DNA from: an uncultured Clostridia bacterium | GTDB lineage: Bacteria; Bacillota; Clostridia; UBA1381 | Direction of reading: 5' to 3' | Assembly: GCA_934476675.1 (NCBI GenBank) | Contig: CAKSOE010000006.1 | Coordinates: 66,247-130,246 of the forward strand | Length of the DNA stretch: 64,000 nucleotides | Shown here: positions 8,817 to 18,513 of the stretch, one piece after another | Layout: every line of letters starts with the position of its first letter | How positions within the stretch are numbered: position 1 is the first letter of the stretch | The notes under the pieces: generated by a model | Databases searched by the model: none | Told to the model about the DNA's origin: nothing | What the model saw: only the letters and a program-made list of their open reading frames with translations | Position numbers and translations under genes: made by a program

Positions 8817-9959
8817 ATGAGAAATGCTGTAAAAAAAGCGCTGTGCACAGCGGCTCTTGCAATATTAATCGGTGCGTCGGGCGCACAAGCGGCTGATTTT
8901 GAACTGCTTTATCCGGAGAGGGTAAGTCTCTACACGCCGGAAACGCTTGAACCGAATCAGACGATTAAGCTCAATAATGAAAATATCATGGATTACACCA
9001 ACGGAAAACAGGGCTATGTTACCGGCAGAACGATAATAAGCGAGCAGAGCGGAAACGGCGCTGCCGGAGCGTGCAGATTCAGAACGGCAAAATATATATA
9101 CGGTTCTCAAAGGTGGAAAAACAATTTTACATATGAGTTTGATTTCGAGATGGAAACGCTTGAAAATTTTCTCATGATTAAGCTTGGCAGCTCGTCAAAC
9201 GGCGCAAACATAAAATTTACCAAGGATTCCAAAACAGACCAGTATTATATAAGCTGGGAAAACGACAGCTCAAACAATCCCATATCGCATCCTATCGGAA
9301 CAATATGGGGACACAAAGAGGACACTCTGTTGCAGTACGGAAAGACATATCATCTGAAAATCGAGGCGGATATGACTTCGGGCGGAAAAATAGTAACAAC
9401 TTTCAGCGATCCGGAAACGGGATATACGCGTATGTCCTCAAAATCCACGGGACTTAACATTCCTATGGACACCTTTGCGAATACGGAGACGAGATACACG
9501 TTTTCGCTTGTTTCAAACGGCAGGGTGAAAATGAAAACCTCAGATGAGAAGATGTTTTACGAACGGTTCTTTATCTGGAATCCGGAGCTTACGGCACAGG
9601 CGGAAAGCAGTGAAGTGCGTGCCGATGCAAAAATACTCAACTGTATAAACGATAACAGCTATTCTCCGGCAGATTGCTTTAAAAATGTGCCGTATTTGTT
9701 TTTGGGAGTGTATGATGAAAACGGTGCGCTTGTAAAAAGCGCAGGTGAATACGAGGGAGACGTTCCGGCGCAGAAAAGCGCGGACGCGCTGCTGCTTACG
9801 GCTTTTTACGATTACCATGTAAGCGCGGACGTTTCGGATTTGCCGGACGGCGACTATACCGTAAAGACATTTATGTGGAGAACTCCCGAGGAAATGTACG
9901 TATGTACAAACGTTACCGAAAAAACAATTCATATCGAAAACGGTGTTATAACGGAGTGA
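8817..9959 (+). CDS. secreted LamG/concanavalin-like protein, copy 2
   Basis: This 380-residue protein is the paralogue of the one at 173-1351. ATG 8817 is chosen because AAGGAG lies 10 bases upstream and a normal signal peptide follows (cleavage near GAQA/AD). An upstream in-frame ATG at 8700 would bury the signal peptide behind 39 extra residues. Shared marks are the RWKNNFTYEFDFE strand, the YHLKIEAD motif and a C-terminal DGDYTVKTFMW strand ending in a short tail. Probable role: extracellular glycan binding or presentation beside the GH39-like enzyme that follows. No catalytic residues were recognised. Confidence 0.8.
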   Translation: MRNAVKKALCTAALAILIGASGAQAADFELLYPERVSLYTPETLEPNQTIKLNNENIMDYTNGKQGYVTGRTIISEQSGNGAAGACRFRTAKYIYGSQRWKNNFTYEFDFEMETLENFLMIKLGSSSNGANIKFTKDSKTDQYYISWENDSSNNPISHPIGTIWGHKEDTLLQYGKTYHLKIEADMTSGGKIVTTFSDPETGYTRMSSKSTGLNIPMDTFANTETRYTFSLVSNGRVKMKTSDEKMFYERFFIWNPELTAQAESSEVRADAKILNCINDNSYSPADCFKNVPYLFLGVYDENGALVKSAGEYEGDVPAQKSADALLLTAFYDYHVSADVSDLPDGDYTVKTFMWRTPEEMYVCTNVTEKTIHIENGVITE

Positions 9960-9977
9960 TTGCGAAACGGCAACTGA

Positions 9978-10007
9978 CGCGAAAAATATGCAAGCATATT
10001 TTTCGCG
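9978..10007 (+). terminator. hairpin between LamG-like copy 2 and GH39-like copy 2
   Basis: GCGAAAAATATGC pairs with GCATATTTTTCGC around a 2-base AA loop; the T-run after it is weak. It may be a partial terminator or processing site that lets the first gene be expressed more than the second. Its arms share CGCGAAAA and ATATGC blocks with the terminator at 8504. Confidence 0.5.
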
Positions 10008-10049
10008 CTGTGGTTTGTGCCGACGTATGGCGGCAGATAGGAGATTAAA

Positions 10050-13000
10050 GTGAATATTTTAATAAAACAATCGGCAGCTCTGTTTGGCAGAATTTTAATT
10101 ATTGCGCTATCGGCAATGTTCTGCACCGCGGCATTTTCAGTAAATGCGGAGGAAATATATGCAGGTGATTTCTTAAAATGCAAATATACTCTGTATGCCG
10201 AACAAAAAGCTGCGGCAAAAAGCTACGATATATCCGATTTCCCCATGAGCGGCAAAACGGAAATATCATTCGATTTCACTCCGCAAAATTCTGCATTGTG
10301 TAGTTTTAATGTGCAAAATTACGCTCTTTCGGACGAAACGGAGGTTTTGCGGCTGCGTACGGAAAAATCGGACAGCGGATTTGCGCTTATTGCCGCAAAC
10401 GCGCAGAATGACGAATGTACAACGGCAGACGGCATTGAGGAAAACAAGACATATTGCGCCGTGATACAGCTTGATTTAAGCGAGAGTACATATAATGTCA
10501 CAGTGTATGAAAATCACAGCCAAAACCGTCTTGTAAGCTATAAAAGAGGGCTTGCCCTGGGCGGCAGCTTTGCAGGCTACGGACTAAAAAGCACAGATTT
10601 TGCCGTTTCGGCGGAAAATTTTGAAGTATATCGAGAAAGAGCCGCCAAGGATAAACCGGTTATCGACATTAAAAATGAGCTTGTGTCGGTCGGTGCGGTG
10701 ATTTCGGAAAATATAAAAGCAGGCGATGAATGTGATGTTTTTATAGCATTTTATTCGGCTGACAGAAGCAGATTGATTGCGGTTGAAAAAAAGGAATATA
10801 CGCATAAGGGTTTTGATAACTATGCGGAAATATTTTTTGCGCTTGATGGAAATTTCAAGGCTGATTATCCCGTTTCTGTATTTGTTTTTAAACGCGGCAG
10901 CATATATCCGGCATCGCAAAAAGGCGGAGCGGATATATCGCAGGGCGGAATCAGCGTAAAAAATGCGCTTGCGTATACCGGATTTGAAAAAGAAGAACCT
11001 TATAAAAATACATCTGCCGTAACGGGCGGCAAATTGCCGCAAAAATGGAGCGCAAACGGTTGGAACGGAGCAGCTTCGCCGTTTGACATGACGGTGAGTG
11101 ACGGAGGATATTTGGCGCTGGGTGCGGTCGGAAAGGGTTATGCCGGAATATGCAGTCCGTGGCTTTCTCTGCCCCAAAACGGATTGTCAATATCCTTTAA
11201 GCTTAAATGCTCGGAGGATTACGACGGAAACATACCGCGAATTGTACTGTTGTATTATGATGAAAACAGTAAATATAAAGGGTCGGATTTTACATATTTC
11301 CAAAATGTCACATCGGACATCTGGAAAAATGAACAGCTTTATGTAAATCCCGAAAGCTATCCCGACGGCGCGGCAAAGGTTTCAGTGGCTTTCTGCACAT
11401 CGTATTCGTTCGGTGCGTCGGGACAGCTTTACTATGATTCACTGTGTGTGGACGACATTGTGTTCAATATGCAGTGCGATGAAAAACTCAGCTGGTACAG
11501 CGTCGGTGATACGGTAAAATATACCCTTAAATATCCCGTAAGCGGAAAAATATCCGAAATATGCGGACAGGTTTATAATTCGGATAATGAACTCGACGAT
11601 GAAGTTTCGCTTTCTTTGAGCGAAGTTTCGGCAAACGGCTGGACATATACTCCAAAACAAAGCGGATTTTATCGGGTAGTGTTCCGTGCCGTGGCGGAGG
11701 ATAACCGTATTATTTACGAAAGCATGAAATATAAGGCAAATTATAACAGCACAACTCAAAAGCTGTATTACATAGAGCACGGATACCACAACTTTTATGT
11801 TACGTCTTTCAAAAATCCCGATATTTCGGAGCGCAATAAGCTCTACGGTATGTCGATAGCAAACTATGACGGAGATTACGATCTGGATATTGCCGATAAG
11901 ATAGGAATGGCATTTGTAAGACTTCATGCGTTTTCGTGGAAGGATATAGAACCCGAAAACGTGACCGAAACAAACGGCAGGAGTTATAACTGGTCGGACT
12001 ATGACAAGATTTTTGACAGAATAAGAAACGAGCTTAAATTTGACGTAATAGGAAATATACTTTATACGCCGGAATGGGCGTCGCCGGTAAAGGACGAAAG
12101 CGGCGGACTTGTTCCGCGGTATGCGAGGTATGCGCCGGAGGATATGACGAATCTGACGGATTTTCTGCATGATTTGTATGCGCGCTACAGCGATTTGGTT
12201 AACACATGGGAAATTTATAACGAGCCGCATCTTCCGGGAGGCAGCGTATTCTGGAGCGACAGCGCCGGGAATTATGTAAATATGCTCAAAGCGGCATACG
12301 ATACGATTAAAGCCGAAAGCGGCGACAGCGATACCGTAACCATGGGCGGCATAGGCGCAAAAAGGTACTTGTCGTTTTACAGGCAGTTTCTTGAAAAAGG
12401 CGGCTGGAAATATACGGATAAGCTTGCAATGCATGGCTATGACCTTGACCCGTGGAACTGCTTTGACGTTAATTCGCATTTGAACATTGACAGCGATAAA
12501 GGCGTGATAAATACCGAAGCGCATACAATTTTGTTTAACGGCTCGTCCTCGGATATTTATTATACCGAAAAGCAGCTTGGACTGCGGCTTATAAAAGATT
12601 ATCTGCGTCAGATAAAATACGGCGTTGAGAAAATAGCGTTTTTTCAGCCGTATGACAATTCCGTTCAAGGCGGCGACTGCATGATTCTTGATAATATGAC
12701 GGATAATTTCACGACTGTTGCGGCAGGAATATTCCGCAAGCTGCCGTATTATGAGCCGCGTTTTGCGGCAGGTGTGTTAAATACTCTTATTTCCGTGTCC
12801 GGAACGGAAATAAGCTACTGCGAAGAATACAAAACCGGAAACGTTAATATTGTAAAGCTTTCAAGCGGCGGCGAACCGTTGTACGTGCTGTGGGGCGATG
12901 AGCTTGCGGCGGCGGATTCGGCAGATGTAAGAATTTCGGAAAATGCGTCTGTTCTCGATTGGGAGGGCAGAAGAATTAATGCCGCAGATTTTGCGGTGCG

Positions 13001-13928
13001 TGCCGATACGGTATATTTTATTTCGGGACTTGACGAAAACGCATTTTCGTATCTTGACAGCGCAAAAGGCGAACACGTGTATGACGGAAAAGTTTTGTAC
13101 AGTGAAAACGAAATAAACAAAAAAGGCGCAAGCGGACTTAAAGCCGAAGCGTCATACGAGGAGATTTTTGAGCATAGCGGCAGGCAGATGGCGGGCAATG
13201 AAATTACATGGAATACAATTTCCGATTCCGCGGATTTTGCGGTTTATAAATGCAGTGGCGGTTTTGACTGTGCCGTAAGAACGCCGCGCAGCGGCGCTGT
13301 AAAGGCGCAGCTTGTAATCGGCATTGATACTTTCGCAAACGGTATAGCCTCCGATGTTGTCGAAATAACGGGCGCGCTTTCAAAAAGCGGCGGCACAATA
13401 ACAAAAACACTTGCCCCCGACATATGCGGAGATATGCCGTCCGAGGATTACAGCGGCAGCGGAGAGACGGTAAACGGCGCGTTCGGATTTGCCGCGGACG
13501 ATGATAATTATACATACTACTGCACGCATATTCCGCTGACGCAGCTGTATCCGTATTTTTACGGTGAGGACGGAAAAATCAGCCTTGGCATAAAGCTTAC
13601 GGAATACAATGCCAATAATGCGGAAACGGGAAAATTCTGCTGGGGCGGAGCATATAACAGAGCAAGGCCTTGGAATTTCGGAACGGTGCAGCTTGCGGAA
13701 AAATTTACGGGAAATATAATTAAAACCGTCAGCGCAAAGCCGGGCGAATATGTAAGCGTTGAAATATTAAAGGACGGAGAACCGATATATTATAATATGT
13801 ACGTAACGCCGGAAAACGGAGAATGTACGATTTTTGCCGCACTTGACCGTGACGGCACATATACGATGAGAACATACAGCGATTCTGCCGGATATACGGA
13901 AACGGATTTTGTCTATACGGCGGAATAA
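10050..13928 (+). CDS. large secreted GH39-like glycoside hydrolase, copy 2
   Basis: A 1,292-residue secreted enzyme with a GTG start after TAGGAGATTAAA and a signal peptide ending near residue 34. Apparent domains are LamG-like (35-200), jelly-roll carbohydrate-binding-like (308-475), Ig-like (480-565), clan GH-A barrel (about 575-960), beta-sandwich, a CBM9-like module (about 1015-1230) and an Ig-like tail. The acid/base is E725 in IYNEPH and the nucleophile E823 in NTEAHT. Barrel motifs match copy 1 closely (GGSVFW, TMGGIGAKRY, AMHGYDLDPWN). Unlike copy 1 it lacks the amine-oxidase-like stalk and has one CBM9-like module rather than two, so the pair probably act on related but not identical glycans. 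Confidence 0.82.
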   Translation: MNILIKQSAALFGRILIIALSAMFCTAAFSVNAEEIYAGDFLKCKYTLYAEQKAAAKSYDISDFPMSGKTEISFDFTPQNSALCSFNVQNYALSDETEVLRLRTEKSDSGFALIAANAQNDECTTADGIEENKTYCAVIQLDLSESTYNVTVYENHSQNRLVSYKRGLALGGSFAGYGLKSTDFAVSAENFEVYRERAAKDKPVIDIKNELVSVGAVISENIKAGDECDVFIAFYSADRSRLIAVEKKEYTHKGFDNYAEIFFALDGNFKADYPVSVFVFKRGSIYPASQKGGADISQGGISVKNALAYTGFEKEEPYKNTSAVTGGKLPQKWSANGWNGAASPFDMTVSDGGYLALGAVGKGYAGICSPWLSLPQNGLSISFKLKCSEDYDGNIPRIVLLYYDENSKYKGSDFTYFQNVTSDIWKNEQLYVNPESYPDGAAKVSVAFCTSYSFGASGQLYYDSLCVDDIVFNMQCDEKLSWYSVGDTVKYTLKYPVSGKISEICGQVYNSDNELDDEVSLSLSEVSANGWTYTPKQSGFYRVVFRAVAEDNRIIYESMKYKANYNSTTQKLYYIEHGYHNFYVTSFKNPDISERNKLYGMSIANYDGDYDLDIADKIGMAFVRLHAFSWKDIEPENVTETNGRSYNWSDYDKIFDRIRNELKFDVIGNILYTPEWASPVKDESGGLVPRYARYAPEDMTNLTDFLHDLYARYSDLVNTWEIYNEPHLPGGSVFWSDSAGNYVNMLKAAYDTIKAESGDSDTVTMGGIGAKRYLSFYRQFLEKGGWKYTDKLAMHGYDLDPWNCFDVNSHLNIDSDKGVINTEAHTILFNGSSSDIYYTEKQLGLRLIKDYLRQIKYGVEKIAFFQPYDNSVQGGDCMILDNMTDNFTTVAAGIFRKLPYYEPRFAAGVLNTLISVSGTEISYCEEYKTGNVNIVKLSSGGEPLYVLWGDELAAADSADVRISENASVLDWEGRRINAADFAVRADTVYFISGLDENAFSYLDSAKGEHVYDGKVLYSENEINKKGASGLKAEASYEEIFEHSGRQMAGNEITWNTISDSADFAVYKCSGGFDCAVRTPRSGAVKAQLVIGIDTFANGIASDVVEITGALSKSGGTITKTLAPDICGDMPSEDYSGSGETVNGAFGFAADDDNYTYYCTHIPLTQLYPYFYGEDGKISLGIKLTEYNANNAETGKFCWGGAYNRARPWNFGTVQLAEKFTGNIIKTVSAKPGEYVSVEILKDGEPIYYNMYVTPENGECTIFAALDRDGTYTMRTYSDSAGYTETDFVYTAE

Positions 13929-13948
13929 CAGGAAAGGAATGGATTATA

Positions 13949-15394
13949 ATGATAACAAGAAAAAATAAAAGAACCGCAAGAATAGGTATATTTGCAGTGG
14001 CGCATGCCACCTACTGGAATCAGTTTGAGGGACTTTATGAAAGTCTTATGGGATTTCACAAGGATTTATGCGACATGGTAAAGGCAAACGATGTGGAAAT
14101 AATTGATTTCGGCATGATTGACAGCAGCGAAAAATCCTATGCTGCCGCAAAGAAAATGCAAGCTGCGGATTTGGACATTATTTTCTGCAATATGACAACG
14201 TATGCCACATCATCGGTGTTTGCGCCGATATTAAAAGAGGTTGACAGACCTGTTATTCTGACGGCGCTTCAGCCGAGAAGAGCGCTGGATTACGATAAAG
14301 CAAACACATTTATGCAGCTTGAAAACGACAGTATATGCTCCGTACCGGAATTTACGGGTGTTGCGATTCGTTTGGGGAAAAAGGTGCATGATGTAATTTT
14401 AGGCTGCCTTTACGATGACGAGCAGGCAAAAGCCGAAATTGCGCAGTGGTGCGATATTGCAAAGGTTCTGCATGACTTGCGCGGCGCGAGAATGGGACTT
14501 ATGGGACACGTCATGGAATCAATGTATGATATGCACGCAGATCCGACAGCTGTTTCGGCGGCGTTTCATCTTCATGTGCCGCTGATTGAGATGGACGATG
14601 TGTTAGACTTGTACAATACGGTAACAGAGGAGGAGGTTCAGAAAAAAATCAAACTGATTGACGAGGAGTTTGATATGCCCGAACCGAAATCCGACCCCGT
14701 CACCTCAAAGCTTACCGATGAGGACAAATACCAGGCGGCAAAAAGCGCTGCTGCACTTGATAAGCTGGTTGAAAAATTCAATCTCACAGGTCTGGCATAT
14801 TACTATGAGGGACGCGAGGACAGCCTGCACAGAAAGGTTGCCACAACATTTATTGTCGGCAATTCGATACTGAACGCACAGGGAATACCTATGTGCGGAG
14901 AGTTTGACATAAAAACGTGCATTGCAATGCTCATTATGGATAGATTGGACATAGGAGGAAGCTTTGCGGAGCTGCACCCGTTTGATTTTAACGACAACGT
15001 AATTCTTATCGGTCATGACGGCCCGCATCATTTAAGAATTGCCGAGGGAAAGCCTGTTTTGAGAAGTCTGAAAAAATATCACGGAAAGCCGGGCAGCGGC
15101 GCGTCTGTTGAGTTCAAGCTGAAAGAAGGGCCTATAACGATGCTCGGAATAACGCAGACGGCAGAGGGCAAATTTAAGTTTGTAATCGGCGAGGGATATT
15201 CCAAGGAGGGCGAAATCCCTCCGACAGGCAATACCAACACAAGAGGTTGTTTTGAACCCGACACCAAAACCTTTATCAAAAAATGGGTAATGCAGGGGCC
15301 GACACATCATTATGCGCTCGGTATCGGACACCATGCCGATACAATCGCAAAAATAGCTGATGTTCTCGGAATTGAGTATGTAATTGTAAAATAA
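13949..15394 (+). CDS. L-arabinose isomerase-like protein
   Basis: This 481-residue cytoplasmic protein is of usual AraA length. The metal-binding residues of L-arabinose isomerases appear in order: E318 in CGEFD, E341 in FAELHPF, H356 in LIGHDG and H453/H454 in GPTHHYA. The family interconverts aldoses and ketoses, classically L-arabinose and L-ribulose, with Mn2+. The surroundings of the metal ligands differ from textbook AraA, so a related sugar (for example fucose-type or galactose-type) is possible. It follows GH39-like copy 2 by 20 bases with an AGGAAAGG ribosome-binding site and precedes a GH43-like gene. No ribulokinase or epimerase gene is visible. Confidence 0.72.
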   Translation: MITRKNKRTARIGIFAVAHATYWNQFEGLYESLMGFHKDLCDMVKANDVEIIDFGMIDSSEKSYAAAKKMQAADLDIIFCNMTTYATSSVFAPILKEVDRPVILTALQPRRALDYDKANTFMQLENDSICSVPEFTGVAIRLGKKVHDVILGCLYDDEQAKAEIAQWCDIAKVLHDLRGARMGLMGHVMESMYDMHADPTAVSAAFHLHVPLIEMDDVLDLYNTVTEEEVQKKIKLIDEEFDMPEPKSDPVTSKLTDEDKYQAAKSAAALDKLVEKFNLTGLAYYYEGREDSLHRKVATTFIVGNSILNAQGIPMCGEFDIKTCIAMLIMDRLDIGGSFAELHPFDFNDNVILIGHDGPHHLRIAEGKPVLRSLKKYHGKPGSGASVEFKLKEGPITMLGITQTAEGKFKFVIGEGYSKEGEIPPTGNTNTRGCFEPDTKTFIKKWVMQGPTHHYALGIGHHADTIAKIADVLGIEYVIVK

Positions 15395-15413
15395 TTTTAC
15401 GGGGGAGTATTAT

Positions 15414-16502
15414 ATGAACACTTGTTTCAGACCGGGTGAGGAGTGGTTTGATACGGATGGCAAACCTATTCAGGCACACGGCGGTTCGGTGATATATGCG
15501 GACGGTAAATACTACTGGTTCGGAGAAAACAAAGAAAAAACACTTCCAGACAGCGGCATATGGCACTGGGGAGTGCGCCTTTATTCGTCGGAGGATTTGT
15601 ATAACTGGAAAAACGAGGGCATTATTGTGCCGCCGTCGGAGGATTACGAGAATCCTCTGCATCCGACACAGTATATGGACAGACCGCATATTATCTATAA
15701 CGCAAAAACAAAGAAATTCATAATGTGGATAAAAATTATGGGCAGAGAAAACATGGGCGATCAGTACATGGTTATAGCAACTGCCGATAAAATTACCGAT
15801 GAATTTAAAATTATCGGAACAAGACAGCCGCTCGGGTACAGCTCGGGAGATTTTGACCTCATGGTTGACGAAGCATCGCAAAAGGCATACATATTTTTTG
15901 ATAAGGTGCATGATTTTGTTCATCATGAGCATCCGCACAAGGATATAGTCTGTGCGGAGCTTACGGACGACTATACCGACCTTACCGGAAATTACGGAAA
16001 TTATCATGACAATACTCCGTATCAGGTGGGGATTGAGGCGCCTGCCGTATGCAGACGCGGCGGCAGGCTGTATATGTTTTTGAGCCGCACAACCGGATAT
16101 GTTCCAAATCCTACCGAGTGTGTTGTTTCGGACGGATATTTCGGGCCGTGGGAATGGCTGGGACGAGTGCATGCGGATAAAGAAAATCTGTCTTTCAGAA
16201 GCCAGATTTCATCTGTATTCAAGCACCCCGGGAAAAAGGATTTGTATATTGCGCTTGCCGACAGGTGGCTTATGAATCTGCCGGAGGATTTGCCGGATAA
16301 TCTGTTCGAGATTGCAAACAGCAAGGGAGACGACAGATACGAAACCCTTTATGATGCGCGGTATGATGAGGTTATACGCCTTAATACGCCGAAACTCAGA
16401 GATATGTCTGCGGCGAGGTATGTGTGGCTGCCGATTTTGTTTGAAAACGGCAAGCCTGTAATACGTTGGTTTGATGAATGGAAATGGGAGGATTTTGAAT
16501 GA
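15414..16502 (+). CDS. GH43-like hydrolase, resembling exo-beta-1,3-galactanases
   Basis: This 362-residue protein has no signal peptide and so is probably intracellular. It has the five-bladed-propeller texture of GH43: QAHGGSVI (20-27) followed by KYYWFGEN (32-39), SSGDFDLMVDE, and TGYVPNPTE with YFGPWEWLG. The HGG...YYW.GE signature is typical of the GH43 branch with exo-beta-1,3-galactanases (GH43_24), which lack the usual N-terminal catalytic aspartate. That would fit arabinogalactan side-chain removal from imported fragments. It starts after a GGGGGAG ribosome-binding site, and its TGA overlaps the ATG of the GH5 gene, so translation is coupled. The exact substrate is an inference. Confidence 0.72.
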   Translation: MNTCFRPGEEWFDTDGKPIQAHGGSVIYADGKYYWFGENKEKTLPDSGIWHWGVRLYSSEDLYNWKNEGIIVPPSEDYENPLHPTQYMDRPHIIYNAKTKKFIMWIKIMGRENMGDQYMVIATADKITDEFKIIGTRQPLGYSSGDFDLMVDEASQKAYIFFDKVHDFVHHEHPHKDIVCAELTDDYTDLTGNYGNYHDNTPYQVGIEAPAVCRRGGRLYMFLSRTTGYVPNPTECVVSDGYFGPWEWLGRVHADKENLSFRSQISSVFKHPGKKDLYIALADRWLMNLPEDLPDNLFEIANSKGDDRYETLYDARYDEVIRLNTPKLRDMSAARYVWLPILFENGKPVIRWFDEWKWEDFE

Positions 16503-18412
16503 GAAGCATACTAAAAAAAGCAATGGCAGCAATTCTGTCGGGGGCAGTGGTACTTTCATCGGCGGCGTATGCGGAAAAAGCGGTGTACGATAAGGCAACA
16601 AATACTGTCACGGTTGACGCGTCGGGATATTCGACCGTCAGCATAGTGCCGGAAAATGCGGACGTAAGCGATAAGGATAACATTATTTATATAAATCAGA
16701 CCGCAATGGATTTCGGAGCGCAGGCAAGTTTTGTTTTGCAGGATAATCCAGCCGACGGCGACTATATTATATCTCTCGGAAACGGTGCAGATACCTCGGA
16801 GGTAAAGAAAATCAAGTTTACCGTCGGGGGAAGTGAAGAAGAATATCCGTTTTACGCATCGTTCAAAAAGAACGATGATAACAGCCTTACAGCGAGTACG
16901 GAATTTACAAGCGCAGTGTCGGGAACGATGCTTTTTGTGCTTTACGGCAAGGACGGCACACTGATTGATGTAAATGTGCAGAACGTTACGGAAACGGGAA
17001 TTAAGGAGCATACCTTTAAAAACTGCGAAAGCGGTCAGAAGATAAAGCTTATGCTGTGGAAGAATATTGATAATATGGAAACCGTTTCAAAGCCTTATGA
17101 AATTCCGACCGATGATATAACGTCAGCTCCCGATGTTCTGCGCGTGACGGAAAGCGGCGAGCTGGCGAAAAACGACGGCAAGGCAGTTCAGCTTAAAGGC
17201 GTGAATTTCGGCGGCTGGCTTATACAGGAAACGTGGATGTGTCCGGTTATGGCGTTTAACGGAAATATAACTGTCAGAAACAATACGGAAAACGGCTGGG
17301 CAATGCTTGATACGCTTGACGAGCTTGAAGCACGCTTCGGCAAGGACGAAGCCGCAAAGCTTATTGCAAATTACCAGGATAATTACATAACCGAACAGGA
17401 TTTTAAAAACGTAAAGGATATGGGATTTAACTGTGTAAGGATTCCGTTCTGGTACAGAAATTTTATGTCCGATGAAAACGGAACGTATATTACCTCCGAC
17501 GATAACGATAACCCGGGCTTTAAAAAGCTTGATTGGGCGTGTGATATGGCAGAAAAGTATGGTTTGTATCTGATATTTGATATGCACGGCTGCCCGGGCG
17601 GTCAGAACGGCGACCATTCAAGCGGAAAAACAGGCAGAAACTACCTTTATAAAGAAGAAAAATACCAGAATATTATGGAGGATTTGTGGGTAAAGATTGC
17701 CGGAAGATATAAAAACAGAACCTGTGTTGCGGCGTACGATATAATGAATGAACCGCTTAATAATGCCGATGCGGCGCATAATGTAGAAGAAAAGTACCGC
17801 GCGGATGTGTGGAGTGATACAACGCTGCGAACAAGTGTATATGACAGAATGGTTAAGGCTGTAAGGCGTGCAGACCCATATCATGTGATTACGCTTGAAG
17901 CAATCTGGCGCATGAAGTTTCTGCCCGACCCGTCGGAGTACGGCTGGACGAATATGATGTACCAGCTTCATTCCTATGATACCTCGGACGCAACAACAAC
18001 GGAACTGGTAAATTCGCTTGAAAAGGCAAAAAACAGCTATCACACGGCGGCATTTATGGGTGAGTTTAATCCGCAGGTGTATAACAAAAATATAACCGCG
18101 CAGATGAACGCTAAGGGCATAAGTTATACCATGTGGAATTACAAGGCAACCGCCCTCGGCGGCGGCAGCAACGAGCAATGGGGACTGTACAGCAGAACTT
18201 ATACGGCAAGCGATATGTATGCCGTTATGGGTGCAGACGCGGCGAATAAGGTAAACAGCACATGGAGCAGCAGCGGCGGAGTTATGTTCCACCTCGGCGC
18301 TCTTACTGACGAACAGATAAAGCAGCTTTACACAAAATGGTGGACAAAAGAATATCTTGCCACGGAAAACGGCTTTACGCTGAACAGTACTCTTAAAGGA
18401 TATTTACAATAA
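16499..18412 (+). CDS. secreted GH5 glycoside hydrolase
   Basis: This 637-residue enzyme has a signal peptide cleaved near AYA/E (residue 26). An N-terminal beta-sandwich (about 30-205) precedes a GH5 TIM barrel (about 225-600) that opens with GVNFGGWLIQE, a pattern shared with exo-1,3-beta-glucanase-like GH5 enzymes. The acid/base is E418 in DIMNEPL and the nucleophile E522 in FMGEFNP; DMHGCPGGQNG is the usual HGxPGxQNG-type strand. It should hydrolyse beta-glycosidic bonds outside the cell. It overlaps the GH43-like gene by 4 bases and ends at a strong terminator, closing the polysaccharide block. Confidence 0.85.
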   Translation: MRSILKKAMAAILSGAVVLSSAAYAEKAVYDKATNTVTVDASGYSTVSIVPENADVSDKDNIIYINQTAMDFGAQASFVLQDNPADGDYIISLGNGADTSEVKKIKFTVGGSEEEYPFYASFKKNDDNSLTASTEFTSAVSGTMLFVLYGKDGTLIDVNVQNVTETGIKEHTFKNCESGQKIKLMLWKNIDNMETVSKPYEIPTDDITSAPDVLRVTESGELAKNDGKAVQLKGVNFGGWLIQETWMCPVMAFNGNITVRNNTENGWAMLDTLDELEARFGKDEAAKLIANYQDNYITEQDFKNVKDMGFNCVRIPFWYRNFMSDENGTYITSDDNDNPGFKKLDWACDMAEKYGLYLIFDMHGCPGGQNGDHSSGKTGRNYLYKEEKYQNIMEDLWVKIAGRYKNRTCVAAYDIMNEPLNNADAAHNVEEKYRADVWSDTTLRTSVYDRMVKAVRRADPYHVITLEAIWRMKFLPDPSEYGWTNMMYQLHSYDTSDATTTELVNSLEKAKNSYHTAAFMGEFNPQVYNKNITAQMNAKGISYTMWNYKATALGGGSNEQWGLYSRTYTASDMYAVMGADAANKVNSTWSSSGGVMFHLGALTDEQIKQLYTKWWTKEYLATENGFTLNSTLKGYLQ

Positions 18413-18413
18413 T

Positions 18414-18457
18414 AACAGCAAAAACACTCCTCGTATCAGAGGGGTGTTTTTGCTGTT
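18414..18457 (+). terminator. intrinsic terminator closing the polysaccharide block
   Basis: AACAGCAAAAACACTCCTC pairs almost fully with its complement around a short GTATCA loop. The 3' arm contains a T-run (GTTTTTGC). The -35 box of the tadA promoter overlaps its last bases. Confidence 0.85.
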
Positions 18458-18483
18458 GACAAAAATGCGGTATATGATATAAT
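18456..18483 (+). promoter_or_regulatory. promoter of tadA
   Basis: TTGACA (18456-18461) and TATAAT (18478-18483) are consensus hexamers with a 16-bp spacer, 30 bp before the tadA start. The -35 overlaps the preceding terminator. Confidence 0.8.
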
Positions 18484-18513
18484 TATAGAAAAAAACATTG
18501 TTCGGGGAATTAT

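Noticed and set aside
11439..12668. 409-codon minus-strand frame inside GH39-like copy 2
   Set aside because: It is antisense to a clear enzyme, has no recognisable motif and follows the codon shadow of the real gene.
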